Below are positions 31,633-42,099 of a stretch of 64,000 nucleotides of DNA, piece by piece (the first letter of the stretch is position 1; every line of letters begins with the position of its first letter). Below the pieces are notes generated by a model that made no database searches, had not been told where the DNA came from, and saw nothing but the letters and a program-made list of their open reading frames with translations. This DNA is from Pyropia yezoensis (taxonomy: Eukaryota; Rhodophyta; Bangiophyceae; Bangiales; Bangiaceae): positions 8,386,545 through 8,450,544 of the forward strand of contig CM020620.1 of assembly GCA_009829735.1 (NCBI GenBank), written 5' to 3'. The translations under genes and the position numbers were made by a program.

Positions 31633-34600
31633 TCAGGCACCCTCCTCGTCCCCTGTGCCGGCCACAGCGTCGGCCGCCCAGTCGGTGGCGGCGGCCGCCT
31701 CTTCTGCCACTTCGGCCGCCTCCTCAGCGTCGGCGTCGGCCGCGTCCTCGGCCCGCTCCAGCACCTCCTCCCCACGCAGAAAATGCTGCCGGTCGAGGCC
31801 GTTCATGTCGGCAAAGCCGGCCAGGGCCGTCACGCGTACGCTGCGGCGGAGCCGCCGCGTCTTCGCACGGAGCTCTCGCATCGCCGCCTTGCGCGCCGCC
31901 GTGGCGGCCTTGCGCTCCTCCTCCAGCGCTGCCAGCGTCAGCTCGTCCGAGCTCGTGCGCCCGCCAACAGTGAGCGCCTGGCGCGTCGCCGCGGTTGCCG
32001 CGTCGTCGTCGGTACCGTCGTCGGCGTCGTCATCGTCGTCGTCAGATCCAATGGCCACCAGGATGGCCGCTTCCTTCTCCTCCACCTCTTCTATCTCCGC
32101 GTCGGCCTCGGCAATGACCACCTCGGCCTCCTCCTCGGCCTCAGCAACGCCAGCGTCCCTGATTGCCTGCGCCGCCTCGATGTCTTTGCGGAGCTTCGCC
32201 AGGTAGGCAGTCCGCGTGGCATCGCTGGACCGCGCAGAAATGAAAGGCAACGCGGCCGGCGCCGCTGCCGCCGCGACCAGCGCCCGTGCTGTGATATTTT
32301 TCGACCGCTTGCACACCAGCCTGCGGCCAGACAGCACGCACGACGCCGATGTGCCGCAGCGGGAGCGGGTCAGCCGGGACCTTACAACGCAGCGCTTCTT
32401 GTAGCAGGTGCCGCAGCCACAGTCGGCCTGCGCCTTGCACGAGATTCCGCCGACGCAGGCGTACGCGGGGCCGCCTCGGCGAGCAATGCACTTGCCCGAT
32501 GCCCCGCAGAGAACGGTCCGCCGGCTGGCCGGGGGCGCCTTGCAAGTTCCCTTGACCTTGTCACAAACACCGCAGCCGCACTGAGAGTGCTTGGTGCACT
32601 TGTTCTGCCTCGGGCTGTGGCATACCAGCGCCCGGCGGCGGCCATTCACAACGCACATCCGCGTCGACCCGCACTTGGCCTTGGTCCGCGCCGCATTTCC
32701 GGGGCGGCACTGCTTGTTGACACACACCCCGCAACCACATTGCGAGTTGGTAGTGCACCTGGGGCGACGGCACACCAGCGGCCGGCGGCGGCCATTCACA
32801 ACGCACATCCTCGTCGACCCGCACTTGGCCTTGGTCCGCGCCGCATTTCCGGGGCGGCACTGCTTGTTGACACACACCCCGCAACCACATTGCGAGTTGG
32901 TAGTGCACCTGGGGCGACGGCACACCAGCGGCCGGCGGCGGCCATTCACAACGCACATCCGCGTCGACCCGCACTTGGCCTTGGTCCGCGCCGCATTTCC
33001 GGGGCGGCACTGCATCCTGACGCACACACCGCAACCACAGTGCGCGTTGGTAGTGCACTTGGCCCCCGAGCGGCCGGTCCGCTTGAGCGTGCGGCACACC
33101 AGCGCCCGGTTCCGCCCCATGACGACGCACTTTTTCGAAGGCCCACACTTGCCCTTGGTCCACGCTGCGTTCCCAGAGCGGCACCGCTTGTTCACGCAAA
33201 GCCCGCACCCGCATTGCGCGTTGGTCGAGCACCTGGCGCGCCTGGGGGTGCGACAAACCAGCGTCCGGCTCCGCCCTTTGACAACGCACTTTTTGGTTGG
33301 GCCGCACTTGCGCTCAGTCCATACCGTCCCACCGACGCTGCACCGCTTGTTCAAGCAAAGTCCGCACCCGCACTGGGCGTGCGCCTTGCAAGTGGTTGTC
33401 GGCTGCACAACAGGCGTCGCCACAGGCACTTTTGTCGCCGTCGCCGTCGCCGACGCCGTCGCCGTCGCCGCCGCCCTCGGACGTGCCGTCGGAGGAGCCG
33501 TCGGAGGCGCCGTCGGAGGTGCCGTCGGAGGTGCCGTCGGAGGTGCCGTCGGAGGTGCCGTCGGAGGTGCCGTCGGAGGTGCCGTCGGAGGTGCTGTCGG
33601 AGGTGCCGTCGGAGGCGCCGTCGGAGGCGCCGTTGGCGGTGTTGTTGGCGGTGCCGTTGGCGGTGCCGTGGGCGGTGCCGTTGGATCGGCGCGGCTGTCC
33701 CTCGTGTCGGTCACGTACGACACGCAGGAGAGGTCCACCGCTACCCGCGCAGTAACGCCGAACGGCGCGAGCATGTCGTTTTTGCTCACCGCCACGCCAT
33801 TCTGGATGCCCCCGTACTCGGTCGCCGAAATCGTGCCCTGTCGCATCGCCCAAAGGTAGTCAATGAAAGCGTGATGGCTCCAAAAGGCCACGTCTCCTGC
33901 TGCGCGCGAAAGCCACATCATATCCCCGCCGGGGCCAGTGAGGCCGCCAATGGCCATGTGCGGGCCGCCATGCGCAAACTCGAGCGCTTCAGCAAACTCG
34001 GCAAACGTCGTTGTTGTGCTCTGCCACAGCGCGCTCATGGTGGCCTTGTTGGGGAAAAAAGTGCTGTCCATGCCGCCACGGCTGTTGGAGGGGAAGCCGC
34101 GCGTCACATGGTGCGGGCCGTCCGTGTCGACGAAAAACTCGTTGAAGTTGTGCCCGCCCCGGGGGTCGCCCGCCCCAATCTGTCCATTGACCGCCGACTT
34201 GCCCAGCTGAGAGGTTCCCCACACGGGTGCCATCGCCGGGTCCGCCGAGTCCAACGACCAGTCCCAGTACGGAATGGTCACGCTCGGCTCGATCGTCCGA
34301 AGAGCGTTCTCATACGCAAGGAGGAAAAGGCGGTGCCAAGCGAGAAAGTGGGCGCCCCCGTGCGCTTGGCCACCATAGTTGGCGTGTATGTCGACAAAGT
34401 GCTCAAACCAGTCAAGCGTCTCCCGGTTGCCCGACGTCTCCCGAGCGTGGAGGCCCGTGACGGCGCGCTGATAGGTCGCCCACTCGGCAGCGGTCAAGGA
34501 GCCCGCTTCCTTGCGCACCCGGGCCGCCGTGCACGACACATCGGGGGTGGTGGGAAAGGGAGCGGGCGCCTGTCGCGCCGCCGCCGACCCGGAAGACGCC

Positions 34601-34698
34601 ACCAGCGCCAGCACCGTTGCCGCCACCGTCGCCGCGGCCGTGGTAATGGTGCGGGCTCGAAGAAAGCGGTGGCCACCAGGGCCACGATGCCTAGCCAT
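31633..34698 (-). CDS. Secreted tyrosinase with Pro/Thr stalk, seven Cys-rich repeats and acidic coiled-coil tail
   Basis: Type-3 copper phenol oxidase. The ATG at 34698 gives MARHRGPGGHR and a hydrophobic signal segment (TITTAAATVAATVLALVASS); codons upstream to 34755 lack an ATG. The copper A site shows DIHANY, then AHGGAHFLAWHR (His spacing 9, as in the family). Copper B shows EFAHGGPHMAIGG and DVAFWSHHAFIDYLW. All expected His ligands are present. After the roughly 300-residue catalytic domain come about 17 P-T-A-P repeats encoded by a 12-bp minisatellite. Next are seven repeats of about 45-50 residues with the pattern C-x5-CGCG-x-C...KCG...C-V...LVC. Last is a roughly 200-residue acidic coiled-coil region (AEAEEEAEVVIAEADAEI; SDDDDDDADDGTDDD). 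One uninterrupted frame of 1,021 codons. The repeats suggest extracellular matrix or wall attachment, which is inference. Confidence 0.9.
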   Translation of the reverse strand: MARHRGPGGHRFLRARTITTAAATVAATVLALVASSGSAAARQAPAPFPTTPDVSCTAARVRKEAGSLTAAEWATYQRAVTGLHARETSGNRETLDWFEHFVDIHANYGGQAHGGAHFLAWHRLFLLAYENALRTIEPSVTIPYWDWSLDSADPAMAPVWGTSQLGKSAVNGQIGAGDPRGGHNFNEFFVDTDGPHHVTRGFPSNSRGGMDSTFFPNKATMSALWQSTTTTFAEFAEALEFAHGGPHMAIGGLTGPGGDMMWLSRAAGDVAFWSHHAFIDYLWAMRQGTISATEYGGIQNGVAVSKNDMLAPFGVTARVAVDLSCVSYVTDTRDSRADPTAPPTAPPTAPPTTPPTAPPTAPPTAPPTAPPTAPPTAPPTAPPTAPPTAPPTAPPTAPPTAPPTARPRAAATATASATATATKVPVATPVVQPTTTCKAHAQCGCGLCLNKRCSVGGTVWTERKCGPTKKCVVKGRSRTLVCRTPRRARCSTNAQCGCGLCVNKRCRSGNAAWTKGKCGPSKKCVVMGRNRALVCRTLKRTGRSGAKCTTNAHCGCGVCVRMQCRPGNAARTKAKCGSTRMCVVNGRRRPLVCRRPRCTTNSQCGCGVCVNKQCRPGNAARTKAKCGSTRMCVVNGRRRPLVCRRPRCTTNSQCGCGVCVNKQCRPGNAARTKAKCGSTRMCVVNGRRRALVCHSPRQNKCTKHSQCGCGVCDKVKGTCKAPPASRRTVLCGASGKCIARRGGPAYACVGGISCKAQADCGCGTCYKKRCVVRSRLTRSRCGTSASCVLSGRRLVCKRSKNITARALVAAAAAPAALPFISARSSDATRTAYLAKLRKDIEAAQAIRDAGVAEAEEEAEVVIAEADAEIEEVEEKEAAILVAIGSDDDDDDADDGTDDDAATAATRQALTVGGRTSSDELTLAALEEERKAATAARKAAMRELRAKTRRLRRSVRVTALAGFADMNGLDRQHFLRGEEVLERAEDAADADAEEAAEVAEEAAAATDWAADAVAGTGDEEGA
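32641..33060 (-). repeat. 150-bp near-identical tandem repeats within the tyrosinase gene
   Basis: The word GCCATTCACA recurs at 32641, 32791 and 32941, exactly 150 bp (50 codons) apart, and almost every base between is conserved. These are Cys repeats 3, 4 and 5 of the protein. The other four repeats are well diverged. Recent in-frame amplification is the simplest reading. Confidence 0.9.
33484..33690 (-). repeat. 12-bp minisatellite encoding the P-T-A-P stalk
   Basis: About 17 tandem copies of GGTGCCGTCGGA (plus-strand sense), with variants GGCGCCGTCGGA and GTTGTTGGC. The 12-bp unit preserves frame and encodes Ala-Pro-Pro-Thr repeats linking the catalytic domain to the Cys repeats. Confidence 0.85.
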
Positions 34699-37600
34699 TG
34701 ACTGGTTAGGGGGGAGGAACGCACCACCAGTGGGGCTGGGCACAGCGCCCACCACCCACAGCCCACGAGCTTAGTCGCACAGCGGCGCACCCAACCGCAC
34801 ACCAACCCTCGGCCGGGCCGTGGCCGTCACCTCCCCTGCATATGCGTGAAGAGACGGCAGTAGGAAACAGGGCCGCCATCGTCAAGCCTAGATATACGGC
34901 CTCCTGGCTGCGACATGGCTCGAGGGGGTGGACGCAACAGCCCACGGGCAACAGCTGCCGCAGACACCAGAGAGGATCAATGGGGCAGCGGCGCAGACAT
35001 ACCGCCAGCAGAGAGCGCCATGAGCCAAGGCGTCACTACGGTTGGCAACTCCACCAACAGGGCGGACGAGCAGCCGAGACACAGGACAGACCCCTTGCTC
35101 AGCCACCACCTGCCGGCGAACAAGTGAGAGGATGCGAGCATCGCAGCTAGGAGAGCAGCGCCCCTATCCCAGACGAGCAGCGCTTCTTCCGGCGAGCACC
35201 GCAGCATACATCCCGCATGAGTAGCCGTTGGGAAGCGACGTAGCTGCGGTTGTGCAGGTTCAAAAGGATCGAGACCATGTCAAGACACGGCCGGTGCGAG
35301 ACACACGCGGGGGACGGAAGCGAGATGCCGGATGCATCCCATCGATGAGGAAGCTGGTGTGCTTGTAGTCCGTATTTATGTTTGTAAATTCGGGATCGTT
35401 TGTGATAAGAACACTATTTTACGCTCACCATAACGTATTTAAATACTCTCTGTTCCAGCGCGCGTGATCCATCGTGAAGCACAAGAGGGTGGTGTGCTTT
35501 GTTATTGCCGCCTTTCTCCGTGTAACTCCTTTGGGACTTCTCTGGTCGTGGCGGCGCGCCGGCTGGGCACAGTCGTGTCCAGCGCAGTGCAGCTTAAAGC
35601 GGTGTCACGGAAACGGCCCGATTTCTTGCTCAGATCTGTTGACCATTTCTTGCAACCCCTCCGTATGGTATGCTGGAGGCCTACAAATCAGCTTTTTTTT
35701 TTTGTATGACTTGTTCGGACAGGTTCCGCACGGAGGCCACGTGCTCACGATACACGACGTGAAGCGTCATCATCAGACCTCTCTGGTGATGTGCTTTGAG
35801 CACATGGCCGTCGTGCAACTATACCGCTCGGCAAATTTAAGCAAGTAGACAAAAAGCGATCTTGCACAAACGCGCAAAATAAAGTGCAAAACCATGCAGC
35901 TTCGAGTAACTGTTTTGACAATATCTCATTATTAAGGTAGTGCTTGTTGAAGGCTTAGCAGTGATTGCTGACTCGCTGGCGATGAAGAATGCCGCGTTCT
36001 CATGTCTGCAGCGGCCGCGGCCGGTCAAGCGGAATCTGATTGCGTAGACTCATTGTCTCCAACTGTGACCTAGCATGTACAAATCTTTTTCCATTTCCAG
36101 AGTCTTACTTTGAATGAGATGCGTACTTGCGCGTCAGCACCTGCCACCTGCAGCTGCAGCCGCCTACTTGAGCTGCTTAATGGCTGTTGCTTCCGCTTGG
36201 TCTGTGAGTGACCAAGGTTCAGCTGCACGTCTGTGTGGGCCTCAGCGATGGCTGCTCAACCATTCTGCTTCTCCCTACAGGTAGTGCCGCCGTCCCCGCC
36301 AGGCACGGGGCAGCCTCCTGGGAACTGGAGGGCAAGGCAATGACGCCAAGCCCGCCCGGCGTGGACCATGGCGACAGTACCACGACTGCCGCGACACGAG
36401 GAAGCACATGTGCCACGGGGCGACATGAAAATCGGCAGGAGAGCTGGGCCGTCGGGACTAGTGCACAGATCACGAACGGATAGGCGGACAAGAATGTCCA
36501 GACGGGCAGCATGATTATTTTTGTAGACGAGGGAGAGGGACGACCGGGATGAGGTCCGGTAGCAACAAGACCACCCTTTCTCACACCTCGTACAACTCAA
36601 GCTATGGCCAGTGGGCGCAAGTGAATCGAACTCGGGGGGGGGGTGCAGCCGACTACTCTTGTGGGCGGGTCCCTAGTCGCTAGTTCGGGAGACGGGTGGA
36701 GTGCGGTGGGAAAGGGGGGGGGCAGTGCAAAGGGACCTGTGGATGGTGGGTGCTTAGGACAGGGGGGTGTCTTTTTGCCCTTGAGGCGACGCGTCGGCAT
36801 GGTAGTTCTTCGTGGAGAGTGCACAGTGTGAAGCACAAGTTGGTCACATGGGTTGTGTTCCTCCAGCAACCTATTTTCTCGCGAAGCCGAGAGAGACCCA
36901 GGAAGCAGCCTAACTATGCCGATCATTCCATAACTCGTCCAAAGACGATTGGCACTTTCTCAGTTAATCTGTTGTCTTAGGATTTGTGTGACGTCCATGG
37001 CGGTACGTAGTCGTTTTGTGCAAGGACCTCTCATGAATTCATTGGGTGACAAGCCCTCGGAGATTTGCACTCTCGTGCGGGGACAACAGCTTTTCTTGCG
37101 CGCTTGAGCAAGAATTCTGTTGGTTTGTACAGATTGACTTTCTCGTTCTTACAACTGTGCCGAGGCGACTGAGCAAGTCTGAGCAAAGAAAAACAGGCCC
37201 GAGCAACGATTCCGTGACACCGCTTTAAGCCGCACTGCGCAGGGGGGGGGGCGCTGACCGGATGCTCGTCCGGCCGAGCGGGGAGCAACGTTGGCGGACG
37301 GCGTGCGGGCTGCGGGGCGGTAGCGCGCCGCTCCCCTTTACCACGACCCGCCGCACACTGCTCCTCCTCGGCTGCTTTGGCCGCCACGTCCGTCGTCTTT
37401 CGCTCCCCCACCATCCTCCCTGTGCAAGCTCCGCCTCCGCACCTTTTGTCGTCTTTCTTTGGGACCAAGTGGGGCGCCCGTGTTTTACCACGGGCGGGCG
37501 TGTTGTTCATTTTCTTTTCTTGTTTGTTTTTCCGCAACCCAACCAAGTAAAAAACTGTCACTGGCACACTGGTGGCACACTGCGGCGCTTGCTCTTCTCT

Positions 37601-38948
37601 GTTAGCGTTGTAAATGCAGCTGCGTTCGTCGCGCTCCATTCGGTTGGCGAGTCCGAGCGCACTCTTCTATTTCTGTTTGTTGTTCTGCTCACTTTCTATT
37701 GCCCTACGGCACTCTCGACCCTGGTTCCACTGCGGTCTGCTCGCCAGTTCAGGAGTTGTCGGCTCGTGGCGGTCGCGTCGCGTGCCACCCGGGCGACAAC
37801 CCCACCCGGCCCCTTCCCACCGTCCCTTAGGCGCGATGCGGCAGGGTAATGGGGGAAGGGGGGGGGGGGGCAACGTTCTCTTCAGCATGTCTTTTGGCGA
37901 GGTGCTCGCCCTGTCGTCGGCTTACGCGGTGGCGCACTACGCGCCGGTGAATTCGGGCGAGCGCGACAGGACGTTGCAGTGACCGACGCCATCACGCCGG
38001 ATAAAGACATATCTTTGGCATGAATGCATTCTCCCCCCCCCCCCTCGCCCGCAAGATCTGCTTACCAACACTCTCCCGTTCCTTCTCTTCCGCTTTCCCT
38101 GCGCGTGCTTGCTATAGTATCTACTGTACACCGGTGAAACGGAGCGGGTAGCGCTGTACGCGGCTCAATCTACTGCCGGCCCACCTACTGCCGACAGCAG
38201 GCTGGTGATGACGCCCGACACGGTGGCTAAATTTTAGGGTGGACGCGCTCCCGCACACGTCCATACTGGGAAATTTCCATGTAGCGACTACGCTGGCCTG
38301 CTGTGCGCGCGGTGACCGAGGCTTGATGTTCTCTTGCCCCCGGCCCTCACCATGGCCGCGGCGCGGGCGGCGGCAACGGCCACCGCGGCCACTTTCCCAC
38401 CGCTGAACGCCGTCATCCGTCTACCCTCTGACAAATCGTGACTGGCCAGTGGCGATCGCGCACTGAGTAAGTACACCAGCGCCGTGGGCAACACCAGCCC
38501 TTTCTTAACGAATTAAGGGATGAGAAGGCAGTCAGTCTTGACCTTCACTGATCCCGGGTGATGGAACCCGTTCCATGATGTCTGTGCGGTGCCATCGCTC
38601 CTGCGGGGTTTCTGCGCGCTGTCGACCCCTTCTCGCGACAGGCATTGGACTGCAAGGACAGCAGGGCCGTGCTCCTTGCTCCCCGTACTGTACATGTACA
38701 TATCACCAGCTGCCGTCCAGTCGAGGGGCCTTTCTCTCTTCCCACGTTCTCTACTTTTGGACGGCGTCTCCAACCGAGTGTCTCGCATCCCCCCACCTCG
38801 TTCGTTCTCCGTTCCGCATCCTTTCTCGGCGTCGCTCCACGCCGCCCGTGCCCCCCCCCCCCCCCTTTCCTTGTCGTCCGTCCTTCACACCGTCGCGCGC
38901 CCCCCCCGGTCAGCACCCGCTCCTCCCCTCTCCCCCCCCCTCCCAACG
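34699..38948. other. 4.2-kb gene-poor stretch, partly AT-rich
   Basis: No gene is supported on either strand. 35220-36130 and 36950-37250 are distinctly lower in GC, with normal-looking mixed sequence but no long conserved frame. An imperfect inverted repeat brackets 35582-37240 (listed separately). Towards the right end, pyrimidine-rich sequence (38740-38945) leads into the MAPEG start and is probably its promoter/leader. 34699-34900 should hold the tyrosinase promoter. Confidence 0.4.
35582..37240. mobile_element. Candidate non-autonomous element bounded by an inverted repeat
   Basis: 35582-35612 and 37210-37240 are reverse complements at 30 of 31 positions (core AGCTTAAAGCGGTGTCACGG). Weaker similarity continues inward for 30 or more bases (GGCCCGATTTCTTGCTCAGA versus GGCCTGTTTTTCTTTGCTCAGA). 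The 1.6-kb interior is AT-rich with no coding capacity, as in a non-autonomous DNA transposon. No obvious target-site duplication was identified, and two opposite copies of a shorter repeat are an equal alternative. Confidence 0.4.
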
Positions 38949-39404
38949 ATGCTCACCCCAGAGCACGCGTGGCCGCTCCAGTCGGTCCTGGTCGCCACCG
39001 GCCTGGCCATGAGCCCCCTGGTCGCGTCGGTCGGCTGGGCGATGCGGTCCGGCCGCTTCTCCAACGCCCTCCCCCGGACATCCCAGATGGCAGCGGACGT
39101 GCCGCCCTTTGTCGCCCGCGCGCGGGCGGCGCACGCCAACAACCTCGAGACGCTCGGCCTGTACGCGGGGGGGATGGCCGCAGGGGTGGCGGCGGGCGTG
39201 CCGCCGGGTGTGCTCGGCCGGCTGGCCACCTCCTACGTTGTCGGGCGGGCGGCGTACAATGTGCTCTACGTGGGGGGGGAGGCCTGGTGTCGTACCGGTG
39301 GGTACGCGCGGTCAGCAGTGTACGCGACGTTGTGCTTGGGGCCGTGCCTCCGCTTATGGGCCGCGGCGGCGGGAGAAGCGGCAGCGCTGGGCAAGAGTGT
39401 GTGA
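38949..39404 (+). CDS. MAPEG-family integral membrane protein (151 aa)
   Basis: MAPEG proteins are small four-helix membrane enzymes, many with glutathione-dependent transferase or peroxidase activity. The family signature is clear: RARAAHANNLETLGLYAGGM, with the conserved R-A-x2-A-H-x-N-x-x-E, followed by LATSYVVGRAAYNVLYV. Helices fall near residues 9-30, 66-88, 92-112 and 124-142. Length and topology are normal for the family. Intronless; ATG at 38949. Substrate cannot be read from the sequence. Confidence 0.8.
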   Translation: MLTPEHAWPLQSVLVATGLAMSPLVASVGWAMRSGRFSNALPRTSQMAADVPPFVARARAAHANNLETLGLYAGGMAAGVAAGVPPGVLGRLATSYVVGRAAYNVLYVGGEAWCRTGGYARSAVYATLCLGPCLRLWAAAAGEAAALGKSV

Positions 39405-39850
39405 GCGGGGATGCGGGCGGGGAGTGGGGGGCGGGGGGGGCAGAGGGCATCGGCAAGGGGTGCAAGGACATGCAGTGCCAGTCGATGGGTATGGTTGATG
39501 GTGTGCCAAGGGTGTGAGGCGGCCATGGGGGCTGAGGGGTGCGAGGCGGCCGTGAGGGGCTGGTGGCGGCACCTGTCGTCCCGTCGGCGGCCGCCAAGGC
39601 CACTGCCCGTGGGCGGTCCACGGCGGGCGGCGACTGGTAACCGCAACGATGGGTCCGCTGTTGTCAAGAGCATGCCATGGCAGGAGGAACCTGTCCACCG
39701 CATGAGTCAACTGGACCCCATCCTGGGTCACCACTGTACATACAAATCCGCCTCCCTCTGCTCGGCAAAGAAAACAAAACGAAAAACAGCCAGCGATGCC
39801 TACATAAGTAGCTAGGCAGAACCCCTCCCCACCCCCCTTCCCAGCAGTCG
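39405..39850. other. Convergent intergenic region
   Basis: About 445 bp between convergent stops. It contains G-rich repeats of the GGGTGCGAGGCGGCC type (39510-39560) and nothing coding that I can support. Confidence 0.4.
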
Positions 39851-41040
39851 CTACTCCAAGTCACTCTCATCCGACGGGATGACGTAGCTGCGCTTCACCG
39901 ACGACCGTGACGGGCGAGCGCGCTTGGTCCCCCCCCCACGGCCCGCGGAGCCCCCCCCCGCCCCACTCCCCGCACCCGCGTCGCTCTCGTCTTGGATCTC
40001 CACCACCTCCTCCGCCTCGGCCGCCGCCTCGGCCGCCGCCTCGGCCGCCACCGCTGCCGCAGAGGGCACGGCAGCGTCAACGGCGACAGCCGCCGGGGAG
40101 CCGCCGCCGCCGCCGCCGCCCCCCCCCCCCCCCCCCCCCCCCCCGCGGGGGCCTTGCGCTTGCCCCGGCCCGCGCCCGCCGCGACAGCACCCGGCCCCGA
40201 CGACGGCGGCGCCCCGTCGGGCCGCCGCCCCGCCAGCAGCCGCCCCGCGTCGACTGCCACCACCCTCGCGGGTGCCGTGTCGCCGCCGGGCAGGTGCGGC
40301 GGCAGGCGGGGCACGGAGCGGAGGAGGGCGGGGCGGTAGTCGGCAAACGCCGCCGCGTCTGCAACGGGCCAGGGGGCGGCCGCCACGCCGGGCGACGGCG
40401 TCACGACCGGCTGGGTGGGCGCCCACTTGGGGGGGGCGGGGGGGGGGGGAGGGCTGCAGCGGGCGCCCCGCCACTGGGGGTTGGGGCGGGGGGGGGGGGG
40501 GCGTCGCCGCCGCCGTGCCGGCCGGGCCGCCTGCCGCCGGTGGCTTGCCGCCCGCCGCCAGTGGCCCGCCACCGACACCCGCGGGCGGCGGGCCATTGCT
40601 GGCAGGGGGGCCCCCCGCCGGGGGGGTGACAAAGGGGGCAGCGGCGGCGGCGGCGGCCGCCGCCCCGTGGGCGGCCGCCGCCCCCGCCCGCTTCTTGGCC
40701 GTCGCCGCCGAGACGCCCCGCCGAGCCGCCGGCGGACCGTCCCCCGCGTGCGGTGCCGCCTCTGCCGCCGCCGCCGTCGCCGCCTCTGCCGCCGCCGTCG
40801 CCGCGGCGGCGGCCGCCTTTTTTCGGGCAGCCCCCCCCGGCCGCCCCCCCACCCCGCGCTTGGCCACCGCCTTGGCCACCGCCTCGGCCACCGCCGCCGA
40901 CGCCGCCGCATCCGCACCCGCCGCTGGCGACGCTGTCGAAGCCGCCACGCAGGCAACGGCGGGCGTCGCCCCGGCAGCAGCAGCAGGCGAGGGCGCTGGG
41001 AAGTAGGGGCTCACCACCGGGGCCCCGCCGCCACCGGCAG

Positions 41041-41071
<31 letters not shown>

Positions 41072-41389
41072 GGTGGCGCGGCCGCCGCCACGGCGGCCGC
41101 TTGACCGAGTACTCCGCGGCGCGGGGGGGGTGGTGACAGCAGCGCCGGTGGGGGTGGCGGCGGGGGTGGCAGCCGCAGCGGTAGCGGCAGCGGCGGCAGC
41201 GACGGCCGAGGCGGCGGCGGCGGCGGCGGCGGCCAGCGCCGCGCCTGACCCCCGGCGGGTCTTGCGGGTGCCCGGCGCCAGCGCGGCCGGCTCAACGGCC
41301 GCGGCTTCGTCGGCGGCGGGCGCCGCCGCCGCGTCGGGCGGCGGGGGGGGCGTGGCCGCCCCCCGGCGGGACCGCCGCAGCGGCGCCAT
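39851..41389 (-). CDS. Ala/Pro-rich nuclear-type protein of unknown function
   Basis: The start at 41389 reads MAPLRRSRRGAATPPPP. Most of the protein is Ala-rich with basic motifs (RKTRRGSG, RSTRSSGRRGGG, ARKKAAAAA, ATAKKRAG). The only ordered-looking part, VADAAAFADYRPALLRSVPRL (about 40300-40370), lies in a second frame entered at G/C runs near 40430-40500. It is left at the C22 tract (40123-40144), after which the first frame resumes. The C-terminus is acidic then basic: EAEEVVEIQDESDAG, ending SVKRSYVIPSDESDLE. Frame leaving and returning at homopolymers strongly suggests one gene with length errors. No family recognised; localisation to the nucleus is inferred from basic clusters. Confidence 0.5.
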
Positions 41390-42099
41390 GGCCGCTCCCC
41401 CGGTTGGCCTGTGCCCGGAAAGACAAGAGGGGGGGGGGGGGTGGGGGGGGTGGCGGCTTTGTGCAAGTAGCGACGGCACACACTGCCGGTGGGAAACAAA
41501 AACAAACAAGAAACAAAAAAACAGAAGGGAGGGAACCGGCTGCAGGCAGGGGGGGAGGGGAAGGCGTCACACGGTCGGCAGCTGCGTGGTATGGGGAGGG
41601 GGGGGAGGGCGCCAGGCAGACAGCGCCGCCAGACGCTACGCGACGGAAAGGCAGGCGCCCTCCGGGTCAGAAAGGTACCAGGATAGGGTGGTAGTAGGGG
41701 GTGGGATGAGGCGGGTGGCCAAGACGGGCGGGGTCGGTGGGGGGGGGGGCCGGCGAACGGTGGCACGGGGGACGGCGGCAGCGGCGGCAAGTCAAGGCCC
41801 AAGGGGACACAGAGCACGCCTCCACCGCGGGGCCGCCGTTGAAACGCGCGCGCCCTTACGGGAGGTGCGTCGGGGATCCTTGCATCGCGGCGATGCGTGG
41901 CGAATCCACGCAACGAGGGCGGGGGGGGGGCACGTCACCGACGTGGCGATCGGATGCACCCCCCCCTTTGACTTTCTATGTATTTTTTTTTTGCAGACGC
42001 CGACGGGGCCGGCGGCGGGGCCCGGCGCAGAGCCCCGTCGTGGCGCTCCCCGCGGCGGCGCTGGCGGCACGGCAAGCGCCGCCCGCCCTCGCCCCCCCC
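41390..42099. other. Upstream region of the Ala-rich gene; possible plus-strand splice acceptor
   Basis: G-rich sequence with no clear gene. On the plus strand a T9-10 tract followed by GCAG (about 41980-41996) is an unusually good 3' splice site for this GC-rich DNA. The following 155 bases can be read as a short C-terminal exon ending ARGGGGSLDG. No upstream partner exon was found, so I do not call a gene. Confidence 0.3.

Noticed and set aside
31303-34701. 1,132-codon plus-strand open frame
   Set aside because: Exact antisense of the tyrosinase gene. Its Gly-Gly-Ala-Val and Arg-rich runs are mirror images of the PTAP and Cys repeats, and no family motif is present.
36600-36660. AATCGAACTCGGGG resembling a tRNA 3' half
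   Set aside because: No complementary acceptor or D arm at the required spacing.
37262-37982. Plus-strand ORFs with hydrophobic segments
   Set aside because: Overlapping frames in T/C-rich sequence with no family resemblance, no conserved start and no codon bias like the real genes here.
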